DNA of 64,000 nucleotides from assembly GCA_020638995.1 (NCBI GenBank), contig JACKHM010000002.1, positions 806,001-870,000 on the forward strand, in the 5' to 3' direction. A program made the translations under genes and the position numbers. The stretch comes from Planctomycetaceae bacterium. Its GTDB lineage: Bacteria > Planctomycetota > Planctomycetia > Pirellulales > Pirellulaceae. Below are positions 35,171 to 45,600 of the stretch, one piece after another (the stretch's first letter is position 1; the number at the start of each line of letters is the position of its first letter). Under the pieces are notes generated by a model. The model saw only the letters and a program-made list of their open reading frames with translations, did not search any database and was not told where the DNA came from.

Positions 35171-36220
35171 TTATTGAGTCTTCGCCCACACGCTTCCCGC
35201 ATATCGATCCGTGAGCAGATTTCGAGCGCTGTCGGCGCGGTCCTGTTTTTTGAGTGCGAGCCAGAGCTTACTCAAGTTGTAAAGCGCTTCGGCATGGACT
35301 TCAGGGTTCGCGTAAAAGAGTACGTCCACATGCAGGTAGGCCATTAACGCTTCTTTCGGCTTTCCTGCCTTCAAGTAGCAGGCACCGAGTGCGTTATACG
35401 TTCGCCCAAACAATTCGCTGTTATCTTCCGGACTGTTCTTCGTAATAATCTCCTCGGCAATTTTTATGCCTTCGTCAGGAGATCCAGTCCCTGCCAGACA
35501 ACTGGCTTTGCCGGCCTGGGCCATGAGCTTTTGTTGCATCGCCGCGGGTGTATCCACACGCGAAGCGATGACGGCCTCGAACTCAGCCTGCGCACCGGGA
35601 AAATCTCCCTTTCGCATCAATGCCCGAGCCTTGAGAACCGCGCCTCGCATTTTGTAATCCGGCCAAGGCGCTTTATCTGCAAGTGCGCCGTAATACTTGG
35701 CCGCGCCATCATAACTCCCCAACGACACAGCCAGATCGCCCAACAACTCGGCCGCCTCAAAAAAATGAAAACTTTGTGAATTCGCTCCGACGAATGCCAA
35801 CATCGCAGATGCAGCGGCTCCCTTGTCGCCACCTCCAGTCAACGCCAGTTTTCCTTGACAGTAAGCGAGATAGTATTGCAAGTCCGCCTTGGTTAGAGCG
35901 CGTTTGATGTCGGCTGGATTGACTTTCCGTAAATCATCGTAGCCTGCTTCGATTTGGCCCGTCAGGATATTGTCACGGCCGCGGCGCAGTTCTGGTGGAT
36001 CGTCAGCCAGCGTAACGCGCCGAACTTCATTGACAGCGATCTTTCTCTGAGATCCCGATACTTCGATCACGATCTCGATCGGAGTCGATGTATCCGCAAT
36101 GATGCCGTTCGTCGGCGAACCACGAAAGCCGTAGACTTGATCAAACTGTGCATTGGCCGCACTTCCGAGACTAGCCGCGAGCACCGAGCAAACTAGAAAC
36201 AACCATTTACCGCTTCTCAT
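35171..36220 (-). CDS. Periplasmic TPR-repeat protein
   Basis: 349 aa from the ATG at 36220, with AAGGAG 6 nt upstream; a TTG at 36226 is also in frame. Signal peptide WLFLVCSVLAASLGSAANA. The body is alpha-helical with degenerate TPR-like pairs, clearest at GDLAVSLGSYDGAAKYYGALADKAPW, ALMRKGDFPGAQAEFEAVIAS and TYNALGACYLKAGKPKEALMAYLHVDVLF. It lies between the large TPR protein and the ExbB gene in one transcription direction, so it likely acts as periplasmic partner of the ExbB/ExbD motor. Confidence 0.85.
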   Translation of the reverse strand: MRSGKWLFLVCSVLAASLGSAANAQFDQVYGFRGSPTNGIIADTSTPIEIVIEVSGSQRKIAVNEVRRVTLADDPPELRRGRDNILTGQIEAGYDDLRKVNPADIKRALTKADLQYYLAYCQGKLALTGGGDKGAAASAMLAFVGANSQSFHFFEAAELLGDLAVSLGSYDGAAKYYGALADKAPWPDYKMRGAVLKARALMRKGDFPGAQAEFEAVIASRVDTPAAMQQKLMAQAGKASCLAGTGSPDEGIKIAEEIITKNSPEDNSELFGRTYNALGACYLKAGKPKEALMAYLHVDVLFYANPEVHAEALYNLSKLWLALKKQDRADSARNLLTDRYAGSVWAKTQ

Positions 36221-36266
36221 CAGCAACTCCTTCGAGTTTTCTGTTCATTATTGATTCTCGCGCCGA

Positions 36267-39200
36267 CTAGAGGCCGGCAAGTCCGACTGCCTGCTCTCCT
36301 AGGGCGTTCTGTATCTTCTTGAGCAAACTATCATACTTCGGTTTCAGTTGGTCGCCGCCCAGGTCTGGATAGAGGCGGGCCGTAATCGAAATGTCCTGCT
36401 TCGCGGCGGCAAGCATTTTATCTTTTTCGCCTCCATCAAGTCGTAGCGAGTGTTCGTACCGGCACTGGGCGAGATGCAGACGAGCTTCGTAAAACGTGTC
36501 CTTGAACTTTTCGTTGCCGGCGGTCTTCTGCGAGATCCCACCCCAACCCCAAATAACAGGCTTCGGGTCACCGTCCTTGCGGATACCCACGATGGCCTCC
36601 TTGTACCGCTCGACCTGATCAGGTTGCTTCGCGACTTGTTCGAGCAATTTCGCGGCCTCGACTTGGACGTTGAGTGCATTGGCATTCGCTGTCAGGATTT
36701 CTATAAATATGCCGATTGCCTTGTCGAATTCACGCATCTCGCCAAGGACGCTGGCCATCCGAAGTTGAACCTGTACCTTCATGTTCGGATCAAGCTCGAC
36801 CTTGTCGATGATGTTCTGAAACGCGTCTAACGATGCCTGATAGTACTTTTTGGCATCTTCGTTCAGCGTTTCGCCCTCATCCAGACTCCTTCCCAACTTC
36901 GAGAACGACTCGGCGACCCAATTCAAGACGCTCAGTTCATTGGAACCTTCATTCAGTTGACGCAAGAAGGTTTCAAATCCTTGCGATAGCCCACGTTTCA
37001 CTTCCGGCGTTGCGGATTCGAGTTGCTTTTCTAAGTCTTGGGCCAAAGTTACATACACCGAAACAAGACGCTCTTCGCCTTCGGGAGTTCCGCCAATCGC
37101 GGATTTCATCTTGTCCATGACATCCTTAGCTTTGTCGATCGCTCCCCCGGCTTCCGCGTTCCCAAGGGACGAGATGTAAGCACGCAGCGCCGTCTTGTAA
37201 ATCTCCTCGACAACTGCCGGATCGCTGGCCGAAGCGTCTTTCTTATTTACCAAAACCAGCGGGCCCAGTGACTCGTTCTCCAGCACTTTGACGGCTTCAG
37301 ATGCATGTTGTGTTTCGAGTTGAGCCTGGGCCAACGAAAGTAACGCGGTCACGATCGTGCGGCTCGCCGCGGTCCCCGTCGCTAGACGCCCGTAGCCTGC
37401 CGACAAAATTTCCAAAGCTTTATTCCGAAGCGCAACCAACTCTTCGCGTTTGGCAGCGACATCAACCTCTGCAGGAGTCCCGTCCGCTTCCCACTGTTGC
37501 AATTCCTGAGTGCCGCGAAGGTAAGTGCCCCACATCGCCTGCCCCGTCTTCAGTTCCGAATCACCACGTTTTGGTGAGGATTCGGGAATCCTCTTGAGGA
37601 ACTGCTCGGCGCGATCAAGCTCGCCTGCGTTGATCATGAACGGCACAAGCGTGTTTAAGGCTTCTTCCGCTTCAGGCTGATCCGACCATTTGTCGGCTAC
37701 ATACTCAGCAATCGAGACAATGTGAGAAACATCAAATTCCAGTAGCCGCCTGTCGAACTCGCTGCTTGACACTTTCTGATCGGAGTTTTCGTCCGCCCCT
37801 TGCGCAATCTGCGGCAAGGATTCGAGTTCCTGGTTGTCGATAGAACCGCTCTTGTCTTGATCGAGCTCTTTGAACAAAGTACCTGCAAGTGCATTGGTCT
37901 CGCCATAGATTTGGATGTAGCAGGCCATTGCAATTTTGGCGCACTGCCTTGCGCCGGCACTGTCCGGATAGCGTCGGGCCACAAACTCGCCCATTAGCGC
38001 GGCTTTGTAATAGTCCTGTTGCAAGTAATACAGATAACACAAGAAGTATCGAACGATATTCACGTCATCGATCGAGGTTTCGTCGTTCGCCAGCCGCAAC
38101 GCCAGTTGATAATAGGTCATAGCGTCGCCCTGGGCATTAGCCAGCGTCGCCTTTGCTTCTTCCAACTGCTTTGCTAGATCCGCCTTCACGGCCTCGTCCT
38201 TCTCCTTTGCGATCCGTCCGGGAACTTGCGAGGCCACCAGCGAGGCTGTTTGAATCGAGTCGAGTGCCTCTTTGCCCGCAGCCTTCGCCTCATCGAAAGT
38301 ATGCGGGTCCGGCTTGTCGCCGGTGCGATCCGGTCCACCCAACGCTGCCACGAGTTGCCTGGCCTCATCTTGAAATTCACCAGCCTTGCCCGCCACAAAG
38401 TTGGCCTGCTTCTTGGCTTCCGAGATCGATTGCGTGGCTGTGCGGGTGTCGCTTTTATCCGCCTCGTCGGCCTGCATTTTGTAGGCTTTTGCCAGACTCA
38501 GACGGATTGCTAACCAGTCGGACTCCCGATCATCGGTCGGACGTGACTTCTTCACCCATTCAGAACCTCGACGAATCGCTTCGACATACTTCTTCTCGGA
38601 TGGATCCAGCCAACCATCCATCGCCAACCGAAGCGTTTTGGTCTTCAGGACCCGAAACGCCTCGGGCTCGTCGGGTTGATCCAGAAGCTCGCTATAGTAG
38701 CCCAAGGCATCCTGCAGTTTACCGAGACGCTGATTTGCGCGGCCTTGATACATACGCGCGTAAAGGCCCGCCAATCGAGTACGGTACTTTTTGTAGATTT
38801 CGTCGTATTGCGCTGCGGCTTCTGCCAGTAGCTTCTTGAAGGGATCTGATCCTTCCGGCACCGTATCTGCCATCTCTTCTCGAATCGCAGCCGCCGTCAG
38901 TTGTGTTTGCAGATAGTCAGCCCGCAACTGCGTTCGTCGCTCGGCCATTGAGGCTTGACGTTTGTCCTTGAGGTCCAGCACTTTGGGGATTCGTTCCAAC
39001 TGGACACGAACCTCCTCTTGCATGGTGTTAAAGACGTTATACGCCTCTTCGTACAAGGCGTTCGCCTCCTTTAACAGCTTCGCTTTGTCCCCCTTTTTGG
39101 ACGCCTCCACCGTCATCCGCGCTCGCTCGACGATCAAATTACCGAGTTGGCTGCGTGCAGAGTTCGCTAACGCGTGCTGCGCTGTGCGTGGATTCTCAGT

Positions 39201-39533
39201 AAAGCCTTTTAGTAATTGCTGAGCATCGTCCAGTATCTTCTCCCGGATTGCTTGGTCACGCTGGGCTCGCGAGCCTTCGATCAGCGTCACGCCCTTCTCG
39301 TACTGGATGATTTCCTTGAGTTCTGCGGGTGCGAGCGGACTCGTCTCCATCATCTCCAGATAGTCGAGGGCCACATCATGCAATCCACGGTCCCGCAACC
39401 CATTCAGAAACTCGCGAGCGGGCTCTGCGGCAAACGCCCCCGTGCCGGACGTTGCTAGTACGTGCAGCGTTAGGAGCAAAACAATCCCGTTGCGGCCACA
39501 CCGTAGCGAGAATGTAGAAAGCGACTTCTTCAT
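36267..39533 (-). CDS. Giant secreted TPR protein with EF-hand pair
   Basis: 1088 aa, start ATG at 39533 (a TTG precedes it). Signal peptide GIVLLLTLHVLATSGTGAFA. The protein is nearly all helical, with many TPR-like repeats, for example YYKAALMGEFVARRYPDSAGARQC and YSELLDQPDEPEAFR. Near residue 550-600 two calcium-binding EF-hand loops are seen, DQDKSGSIDNQE (canonical Asp1, Asp3, Ser5, Glu12) and DENSDQKVSSSE. It heads the ExbB/ExbD operon. It may build a periplasmic scaffold on which the motor acts. The mixing of TPR and EF-hand modules in one protein is unusual for bacteria but is seen in planctomycetes. Confidence 0.85.
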   Translation of the reverse strand: MKKSLSTFSLRCGRNGIVLLLTLHVLATSGTGAFAAEPAREFLNGLRDRGLHDVALDYLEMMETSPLAPAELKEIIQYEKGVTLIEGSRAQRDQAIREKILDDAQQLLKGFTENPRTAQHALANSARSQLGNLIVERARMTVEASKKGDKAKLLKEANALYEEAYNVFNTMQEEVRVQLERIPKVLDLKDKRQASMAERRTQLRADYLQTQLTAAAIREEMADTVPEGSDPFKKLLAEAAAQYDEIYKKYRTRLAGLYARMYQGRANQRLGKLQDALGYYSELLDQPDEPEAFRVLKTKTLRLAMDGWLDPSEKKYVEAIRRGSEWVKKSRPTDDRESDWLAIRLSLAKAYKMQADEADKSDTRTATQSISEAKKQANFVAGKAGEFQDEARQLVAALGGPDRTGDKPDPHTFDEAKAAGKEALDSIQTASLVASQVPGRIAKEKDEAVKADLAKQLEEAKATLANAQGDAMTYYQLALRLANDETSIDDVNIVRYFLCYLYYLQQDYYKAALMGEFVARRYPDSAGARQCAKIAMACYIQIYGETNALAGTLFKELDQDKSGSIDNQELESLPQIAQGADENSDQKVSSSEFDRRLLEFDVSHIVSIAEYVADKWSDQPEAEEALNTLVPFMINAGELDRAEQFLKRIPESSPKRGDSELKTGQAMWGTYLRGTQELQQWEADGTPAEVDVAAKREELVALRNKALEILSAGYGRLATGTAASRTIVTALLSLAQAQLETQHASEAVKVLENESLGPLVLVNKKDASASDPAVVEEIYKTALRAYISSLGNAEAGGAIDKAKDVMDKMKSAIGGTPEGEERLVSVYVTLAQDLEKQLESATPEVKRGLSQGFETFLRQLNEGSNELSVLNWVAESFSKLGRSLDEGETLNEDAKKYYQASLDAFQNIIDKVELDPNMKVQVQLRMASVLGEMREFDKAIGIFIEILTANANALNVQVEAAKLLEQVAKQPDQVERYKEAIVGIRKDGDPKPVIWGWGGISQKTAGNEKFKDTFYEARLHLAQCRYEHSLRLDGGEKDKMLAAAKQDISITARLYPDLGGDQLKPKYDSLLKKIQNALGEQAVGLAGL

Positions 39534-39853
39534 CAAATAGTTCCTTTAATCGCTCGCCGTAGAATTCGGAGCGGTTACACAGCATCTGAGCCTAGACCGA
39601 CACCACAAGGATTTGAAGTCTCGACCGGAAAGTCGTATCGATAATGGTTCCGGGGCAATTCGACACAACAGCAGACACAAAAGGCAGTTACACTCCAGAA
39701 TATAGTCAAACGGTTCGACTATCAACCATTCATCTTCAGTAATGTTCGGCGGATTCGGCTCCGTTACGAAACCTAGGTTTAGCGTGGGCCACCTTTCGTC
39801 GCTTACGAGGTGGCGGCGCCGACAACGATCGAACGGGTAATTGGTTTGAACAA
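39534..39853. other. Intergenic region between two minus-strand genes, with hairpins
   Basis: 320 bp that should hold the promoter of the giant TPR gene and the end of the VWA transcript region. A hairpin at 39788-39814 has arms GCCACCT and AGGTGGC with an inner CGT/ACG pair; it may be a REP-like or terminator element. A second stem of 6 bp (ATAGTC/GACTAT) lies near 39703-39723. I see no gene. Confidence 0.4.
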
Positions 39854-41995
39854 CTACATTGTAGACGTTTCGGCGGGCGGTTTACGCAGGGCTTCGACCC
39901 GCTCGACCAGTTCTTTCAGTCGCACAAAGCCTTCAGGACACTCTATTTCTCCGACCAGCTCCCAAGCAGCATCAACAACATTTTTCCAGCTCGCCCCCTT
40001 CCGGCGGGCACGAAATTCACTCTCGCCAGTCAACTCGAAGTCACCCACACCGCACAACCGCTCTCCAATCTCGGTCGCAATCGCTGCGGCAAGCAGCCCG
40101 GCTGAGGCCTTGTCCCGACGAGTCGTTACGTCGTAACGACCAAGGACAGCCGTCCCACTCCTTCGCCACTGTTCCGAGTCCGGGGCGACCCAATTCAGCG
40201 CGGCGGAGGCGATGTCGTCCTCATAGCTGCCGGTGAGCCAAACTTCAAAGACGAGGGTGGCCTGCTGGCCCGAACGTAGCGAATCGTCAGGCAACTCATG
40301 AAGTAAGCCCGTCATGGAGGAGGGGCCATGCCCCACTAAACGGTAGGCACGCACGGCATTCGGGTTAAATGTGATTTCCAATTCTGCCTGCCGGGCTACC
40401 AAAGGCGAAACACCAGTCACGAACTCGACCAACTTCCAACGCAACGAATTGGAATCCACCGACTCGTACGAAAGACTCGCAGCAGCAGGGCGAGTACCTT
40501 TCACAATGCCGCCAAGGTGGAGGACGTTCATGCGAATCGCGTTAGACTCTGCCTGGGCAGCGACTTCCTCGAACGCTTCCACTTCAGACGCTCGCAACGT
40601 CGTCGTACCGTCCGTTACAAAGATTACCTGCCGCAAGACACCTTCCTCTCGCGGCGCGTTCAAAGCCAACGCCAATCCAGCCCGCAAGCCCAAGACGGGG
40701 CGATCGCCTCCTCCGGATCGAAGCAATCGCAGCCAACCGTCGAGTAACTCACGGTCTTCAGAGGTTGCAAAGTCGAGTTGTTGCGTCAAATCATGATTCA
40801 CCGCCAGAAGCGATACCGAGTCTCCGACGTCGAGGTGATCAAACATCGTCCTTAGCGAATCGCGAACAACATCGATCCGCCCCTCCTGCAACATGCTCTG
40901 TGATACATCCACCACAACGGCGACATGAGCGGGTTGGCTACCCATTCGACGAGCCGCTTTTACGCCCACTTGCACCAACGAACTTTTTTTGTCTCCAAAC
41001 GGCGTTGGCCCGGCTGCGATAAATACAGTGGCCTCGTCATCTCGCACTGCTGGATAGTCAAACTCGATTGCGGCTATAAAGTCCTCAGCGTGTAGCTCCT
41101 GCGGATCGGGCAGACGTCCCTGCTCTAGCAACTGTTCTGTGCGTTCAAGGCTGGCAACCGAGGTCGTTACGGGGACGCGAATTGTCTGCAATCGTTCGCT
41201 TTCGGCGGCGAAGACGGGTGGGTGAGTTGAAGTTCGATGCAGGAACGCGCGGTCGTAGCCAGCAACCAACGGCAGGTCGACACCGGCGTCTGGCCTGCGT
41301 TCTACTCGCTCAAATTCAGGAAGGCGCTGAGTCACTTGTTCTGGCGATGCGTACGCATCCCATCGCATCAGCAAGACGTTGCTGCCAAGTTGCAGTCCAC
41401 CTTCCAACTCCAGAATCAACTGGCCTGCGGGCCCCGGCCTCATCGTCTCGTCTAAACGCACAAGATCGACTTGCAACGAACGCCCCTTCCAGACAACTGG
41501 TGTTGTGTCCAAGGGGAACAACACCGATGAATTAGTGCTGGAGATGCGAACCGACTCCGCAGGTGACGCGACGAGCTGCGTTGGGCCGACCTTGATCACT
41601 GTCAACGAAGTTGTCTGCGCCGAGCGTGGTCTGATGGAAGCAAGCACTCCACCGAGAGCTCCGAAAAAAGTTCCTGTCATCACCAACAATAGGGACGCCG
41701 CCAACACAAACCGTCGAAACGAACTTTCGTGACGGCACTCGGGTATGACTCGCAAGCGAGCAAGCAAGTCGGCGGGGATTTCAACCGCACGAAGCGACTC
41801 GTCGACATATGTTTCTCGCCACTCCTCCTTGACGCGATCAACAAGCCCGTTTGGTACCGGAGTGGCACGCAAGACGGCATCAAGCTCTTCGTCCGCAGGT
41901 GCGGCGACAGACTTCAATCGCGCAACCAAGCCTGGCGGAATCGCGACATTCCGCAAGCTAGCATCCAACGAGTGCTCTGATCGTTCGTCACACAT
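39854..41995 (-). CDS. Membrane-anchored VWA-domain protein, probable sigma-factor partner
   Basis: 713 aa from the ATG at 41995, 17 nt after the ECF sigma stop (a TTG at 42007 is in frame). The cytoplasmic N-terminus (1-95) holds three copies of a 20-residue motif: SLRNVAIPPGLVARLK, VLRATPVPNGLVDRVK and SLRAVEIPADLLARLR. One TM helix follows (about 96-120), then a large periplasmic part with a VWA domain whose MIDAS motif is DVSQS (about residue 360), and a VIT-like beta region. The position after the sigma gene, and short N-terminal motifs like those of anti-sigma proteins, suggest that it holds or senses for the sigma factor. That is inference. Confidence 0.8.
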   Translation of the reverse strand: MCDERSEHSLDASLRNVAIPPGLVARLKSVAAPADEELDAVLRATPVPNGLVDRVKEEWRETYVDESLRAVEIPADLLARLRVIPECRHESSFRRFVLAASLLLVMTGTFFGALGGVLASIRPRSAQTTSLTVIKVGPTQLVASPAESVRISSTNSSVLFPLDTTPVVWKGRSLQVDLVRLDETMRPGPAGQLILELEGGLQLGSNVLLMRWDAYASPEQVTQRLPEFERVERRPDAGVDLPLVAGYDRAFLHRTSTHPPVFAAESERLQTIRVPVTTSVASLERTEQLLEQGRLPDPQELHAEDFIAAIEFDYPAVRDDEATVFIAAGPTPFGDKKSSLVQVGVKAARRMGSQPAHVAVVVDVSQSMLQEGRIDVVRDSLRTMFDHLDVGDSVSLLAVNHDLTQQLDFATSEDRELLDGWLRLLRSGGGDRPVLGLRAGLALALNAPREEGVLRQVIFVTDGTTTLRASEVEAFEEVAAQAESNAIRMNVLHLGGIVKGTRPAAASLSYESVDSNSLRWKLVEFVTGVSPLVARQAELEITFNPNAVRAYRLVGHGPSSMTGLLHELPDDSLRSGQQATLVFEVWLTGSYEDDIASAALNWVAPDSEQWRRSGTAVLGRYDVTTRRDKASAGLLAAAIATEIGERLCGVGDFELTGESEFRARRKGASWKNVVDAAWELVGEIECPEGFVRLKELVERVEALRKPPAETSTM

Positions 41996-42012
41996 GAGTT
42001 TTGTCAAACGCG

Positions 42013-42528
42013 TTACTGATTCCGAACCTCTTCTTCAACTAATAACTTTCTCAGGCGTGTTCGCGCGCGACTTACTCGCGACAACACCGTCCCCAGCGGA
42101 ATTTCGAGAATCTCGGCAACCTCTTGGTGCGTCAGCTCACCTACGACAACGAGTAATAATGTTTCTCGCAACTGGTCGGGCAATTGAGACAACGCCGCTT
42201 GAACATGATCTTCAAACTCACGAGCTGCCGGATCTTCCCCGTCGACTCCGTAATCCAACACGGTTTCATCAAACGAGACAGTCCGAGCACGCTGTCTTCT
42301 CCAACCATCGACAACTCGTCTCCGCAAGATAGTCACCAACCAAGCGCGTTCACCCAAATCCGGTCGATATCGAGTGCGACTGGCCCACGCGGAGCGGAAT
42401 GCCTCTTGCACGAGGTCTTCGGCGTCATGTTGCTTCCCGACCATCCGATAGGCGATCCGGTACAGCGCTGCCCCATGCGCTTCGACCATTTCGTTGAACA
42501 GTGCTTGGGTCAATGCCAAGAAAAACAC
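42013..42528 (-). CDS. ECF-type RNA polymerase sigma factor
   Basis: 171 aa from GTG at 42528 (ATG at 42489 would remove part of region 2). Sigma2: ALYRIAYRMVGKQHDAEDLVQEAFRSAWASR, with the conserved DAEDLVQEAF core-binding helix; sigma4: LPDQLRETLLLVVVGELTHQEVAEILEIPLGTVLSRVSRARTRLRK, a helix-turn-helix for the -35 box. No sigma3. The gene leads a two-gene operon with the VWA membrane protein, the common layout of an ECF factor and its membrane regulator. Confidence 0.92.
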   Translation of the reverse strand: MFFLALTQALFNEMVEAHGAALYRIAYRMVGKQHDAEDLVQEAFRSAWASRTRYRPDLGERAWLVTILRRRVVDGWRRQRARTVSFDETVLDYGVDGEDPAAREFEDHVQAALSQLPDQLRETLLLVVVGELTHQEVAEILEIPLGTVLSRVSRARTRLRKLLVEEEVRNQ

Positions 42529-42673
42529 CCCGCGGATCAGAATTTGAGTAATATCGCGGTCGATTAAGTTAGCTAACAGGACTAGATTCGAGCGTCCTTG
42601 TAGATATTATTCCCTTCAGCCACGGACTAACGTCCAGAATGCGCCGAAAACCCGATGTTCATCAGGTTACGAT

Positions 42674-45600
42674 TTAGGGAAAGCTTCTCGCGACACGGAA
42701 GCCTATGTCCCCATTTCGCAAGCCCGGGAGGAATTGCCCGCGGGCAGCACTCCGCACGCGATCCGCACTTTCTCGAAACGACCCGCCGCGGACAACCCGT
42801 GGCTCTCGCCCTGGAATCGGCGAAAAAGCGTCAAGCATGATCGAAGTCGGAGTCACTCTGTACTTGTCGTGGCACCACTCGCTTGCATTGCCGTGCATAT
42901 CGAACAACCCATAGTCATTCGGTTTTCTCCACCCAACGGGTCCGAGTCGCTGCGCCCCGGGCCTGTCGTAGATCGCGTATTTCGACAGTTCCACTTCGTC
43001 GCGTCCAAAACTGTACGCTGTCGTGGTGCCCGCGCGGCAGGCATACTCCCACTCTGCCTCCGTCGGCAATCGATACCCCATGCGAGAAAAGATGTCCGGT
43101 GCCACGGTCATGCCCATCGCATACTTGCCATCAGCGTTAGGCAAGTAACACCATTGCTCAGGCGGGATCGCGGCTTTCTCGCTGAGCCAGTTGCAGTATG
43201 CTGCGGCATCATACCAAGTCACTTGGGTCTGTGGACAATCGGGGCTCAACTCCGACTGCGGTACTTTCGTGTATTGGTGCGATCGAACCTCGAGCAAAAA
43301 TTGCTCGAACTGTGCGATGGTTACCTCCTTACTCGCGATCGAAAAGCTGCGGCGGATCTGCTGGCTGTGAATCGTCTCGTCCACTGCACCCGAAGTAGAG
43401 CCCATGACAAACTCAGCTGGCCCCGGCACGATCACCATCGTCTGTCCTTGACTGGTCACATACCATTGTCGATCACCAAGAAGACCTTCAGGCGTCGTTC
43501 GTCTGACGGCTCTCGCCAATTCGACGCTCTGACCGTAGCGGCGCAGCGCCCACTCGGCTGCCGCGTGAACCCCGCGATCTGGGTCTTTGTCGAATATATC
43601 CAGCAGTTGGCCAACGAACGTTGGCGAGATCTCCTCTCGCGCGATTGTATCTTCCGCCCGGTGGCTCGGATCGTCTGCCAATTCACCGGCCAATAACAAC
43701 ATCCCCCGACGTATTGAGACGTCAGGCTGTCGACTCAGATTCGGAACGATCTCGTTAACGTCAACGACCAGTGGGCTCAGACGATGAATCAGACGCGTCC
43801 GCAGTGTTGGATCGGGTTCATACTTCAACAGTGACCAAATCGCTTCTTCTTGTCCGAGAGCCATCCACACGGTTGCCGTGCTTACTCGAAACTTGTCGAC
43901 CAAGTTTCGAGCCTGGATCGCCAACTCGGCACCACCCATCAAAAACATCAATACGATCGCGCCTACAACCACCGCTAGTCCTAGTTGTTGTCGAGTCGCA
44001 GCTTGCATCATCCGCTTCTGGGTTACTGTCCATTGAGAAGAACGGGTCAGCGCACGAATCTGTAAGTATTCAACAATTGACGGAAGTTGCCGGCGTTCGG
44101 GCCGCGCGTTCCACATTGCCGCACGTTCGGCAAGGCGCAATTCGGCACGACCGACCGAGGTAGCCTTCTGTCGCTTCGTCAACCACTGCCGTAGCGAAGG
44201 TACCAGATAGTCATGCGTCAATTCGTAATATCGATTCCCCGGCGTCGCATCGCCGCTTCCGAAATTCACCTCGACGGGTGTCAACAATCGTGTCTCGCTA
44301 TCGAGGATTCGCATCAACTCTTTAAAGGCTCGAGGATTGTGCCCGTAACCAGAGATATCAAGCAACTCAGGATACGAGTGCACGTGACCTTTGATATTGC
44401 TGCCCGCGTTCGGCAGCAAGGCCTCAAGAACCGCACGCGCAGCTTGTTCATGCGCCCGGTATTGCTGATTCCCCGCCCGGGCCGAAAAGGTCTCCTCAAG
44501 AAATGCGATCCCCACACCTTCTAAACCGCCAAGTTCAGACAGCGTATGCGGCGTCCAAGGCCGTCCCTTCACCATCTCGGCAAACAACGCCAGCCGTACT
44601 GGAATAACTTTGCCTTCATCCGCCATCGCGTCGACCGACTGTTCGAGAAACGCATCCTGGGGAGCGTTGAGTTCGCTTTGGTCACTCGATATTCGACCGA
44701 ACGATCTACCAAACGAAGCGAGTACGTTGCGGGCATGAAGCGGGTCGAATAAGTCAACGAGAGCAGTATTGCGCCCCTGCAGCAAGTCAATTTCCAACTC
44801 GTGCATAAAGCGGCTGATCGCCAACCAGAAGTCGTCACGAACCAGCAGCAAGCATTGGAGATGCTCGCCGTCGCAATGCCGCAGTGCCTGGACAAGTTGC
44901 CGCCGTTGCTCCTGCTGCCGCCCGTGCAGCCATTGTTCGAATTGGTCGATTACCAAGAGCAGCTTTTGTCCGCTCCGCAGAATCGAGCCACGACGAATGG
45001 CAGCAAGACAATTCAGTAAGCTGGTTTCCTTTGACAACTCCGGAAACTCTTTGTGTAGCTTACTTGTCAACTGAAGTTCCGTGTCTTCCGCAATCGCCTC
45101 AACATAAATAATGCGAATCCTGCGAGACAGACGCGGCAACAACCCCGCCCGCACAAATGAAGACTTGCCACAACCGGACGGCCCATAGATCAAACCAACA
45201 GAAAATGTCTCATCGCCATCGCGTTCCTCGATGCGGAGCAGCCATTGTCGAATACTCTCCGGAACGCCATGACGGTCACGCGCACCGGGCAACAGCTCCA
45301 GAAAGAAATCCGCGTCGTTGGCATCAAATGCCCGCAGTCCCTTCGGAACAACGCGAGCAGTGGATTCGTCGGCTGCGATCGTTAACGCGGATTGATCGGC
45401 GGTCGAATTCAGGAAAAAGTTCAGGTCTTCTGCGAACTCGGTGGCCAAAGAATAGCGATCCGCGGCCCGCTTCGAGAGCGCCTTGATGCAGATGCGCTCC
45501 AACTCCTCCGCAATCGAAGCGTCAATGGCGCGCGGCGGCGCGACTTCGTCGTCTACAATTCTCTGAAGCAACGAGTCGTACGAATCTGCCCGGAACGGCA

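Noticed and set aside
36267..39533. Giant TPR protein considered as a surface-layer or adhesin protein
   Set aside because: The TPR pattern and operon with ExbB/ExbD fit a periplasmic scaffold better; no adhesin repeats or anchor seen.
42674..43480. FGE/SUMF1 domain considered as a sulfatase-activating enzyme
   Set aside because: The RGGS region lacks the catalytic cysteines, so formylglycine generation is not expected.
42734..43696. Plus-strand open frame of 320 codons opposite the kinase fusion
   Set aside because: It lies fully antisense to the FGE and HEAT-like parts of the fusion and shows no protein family pattern.
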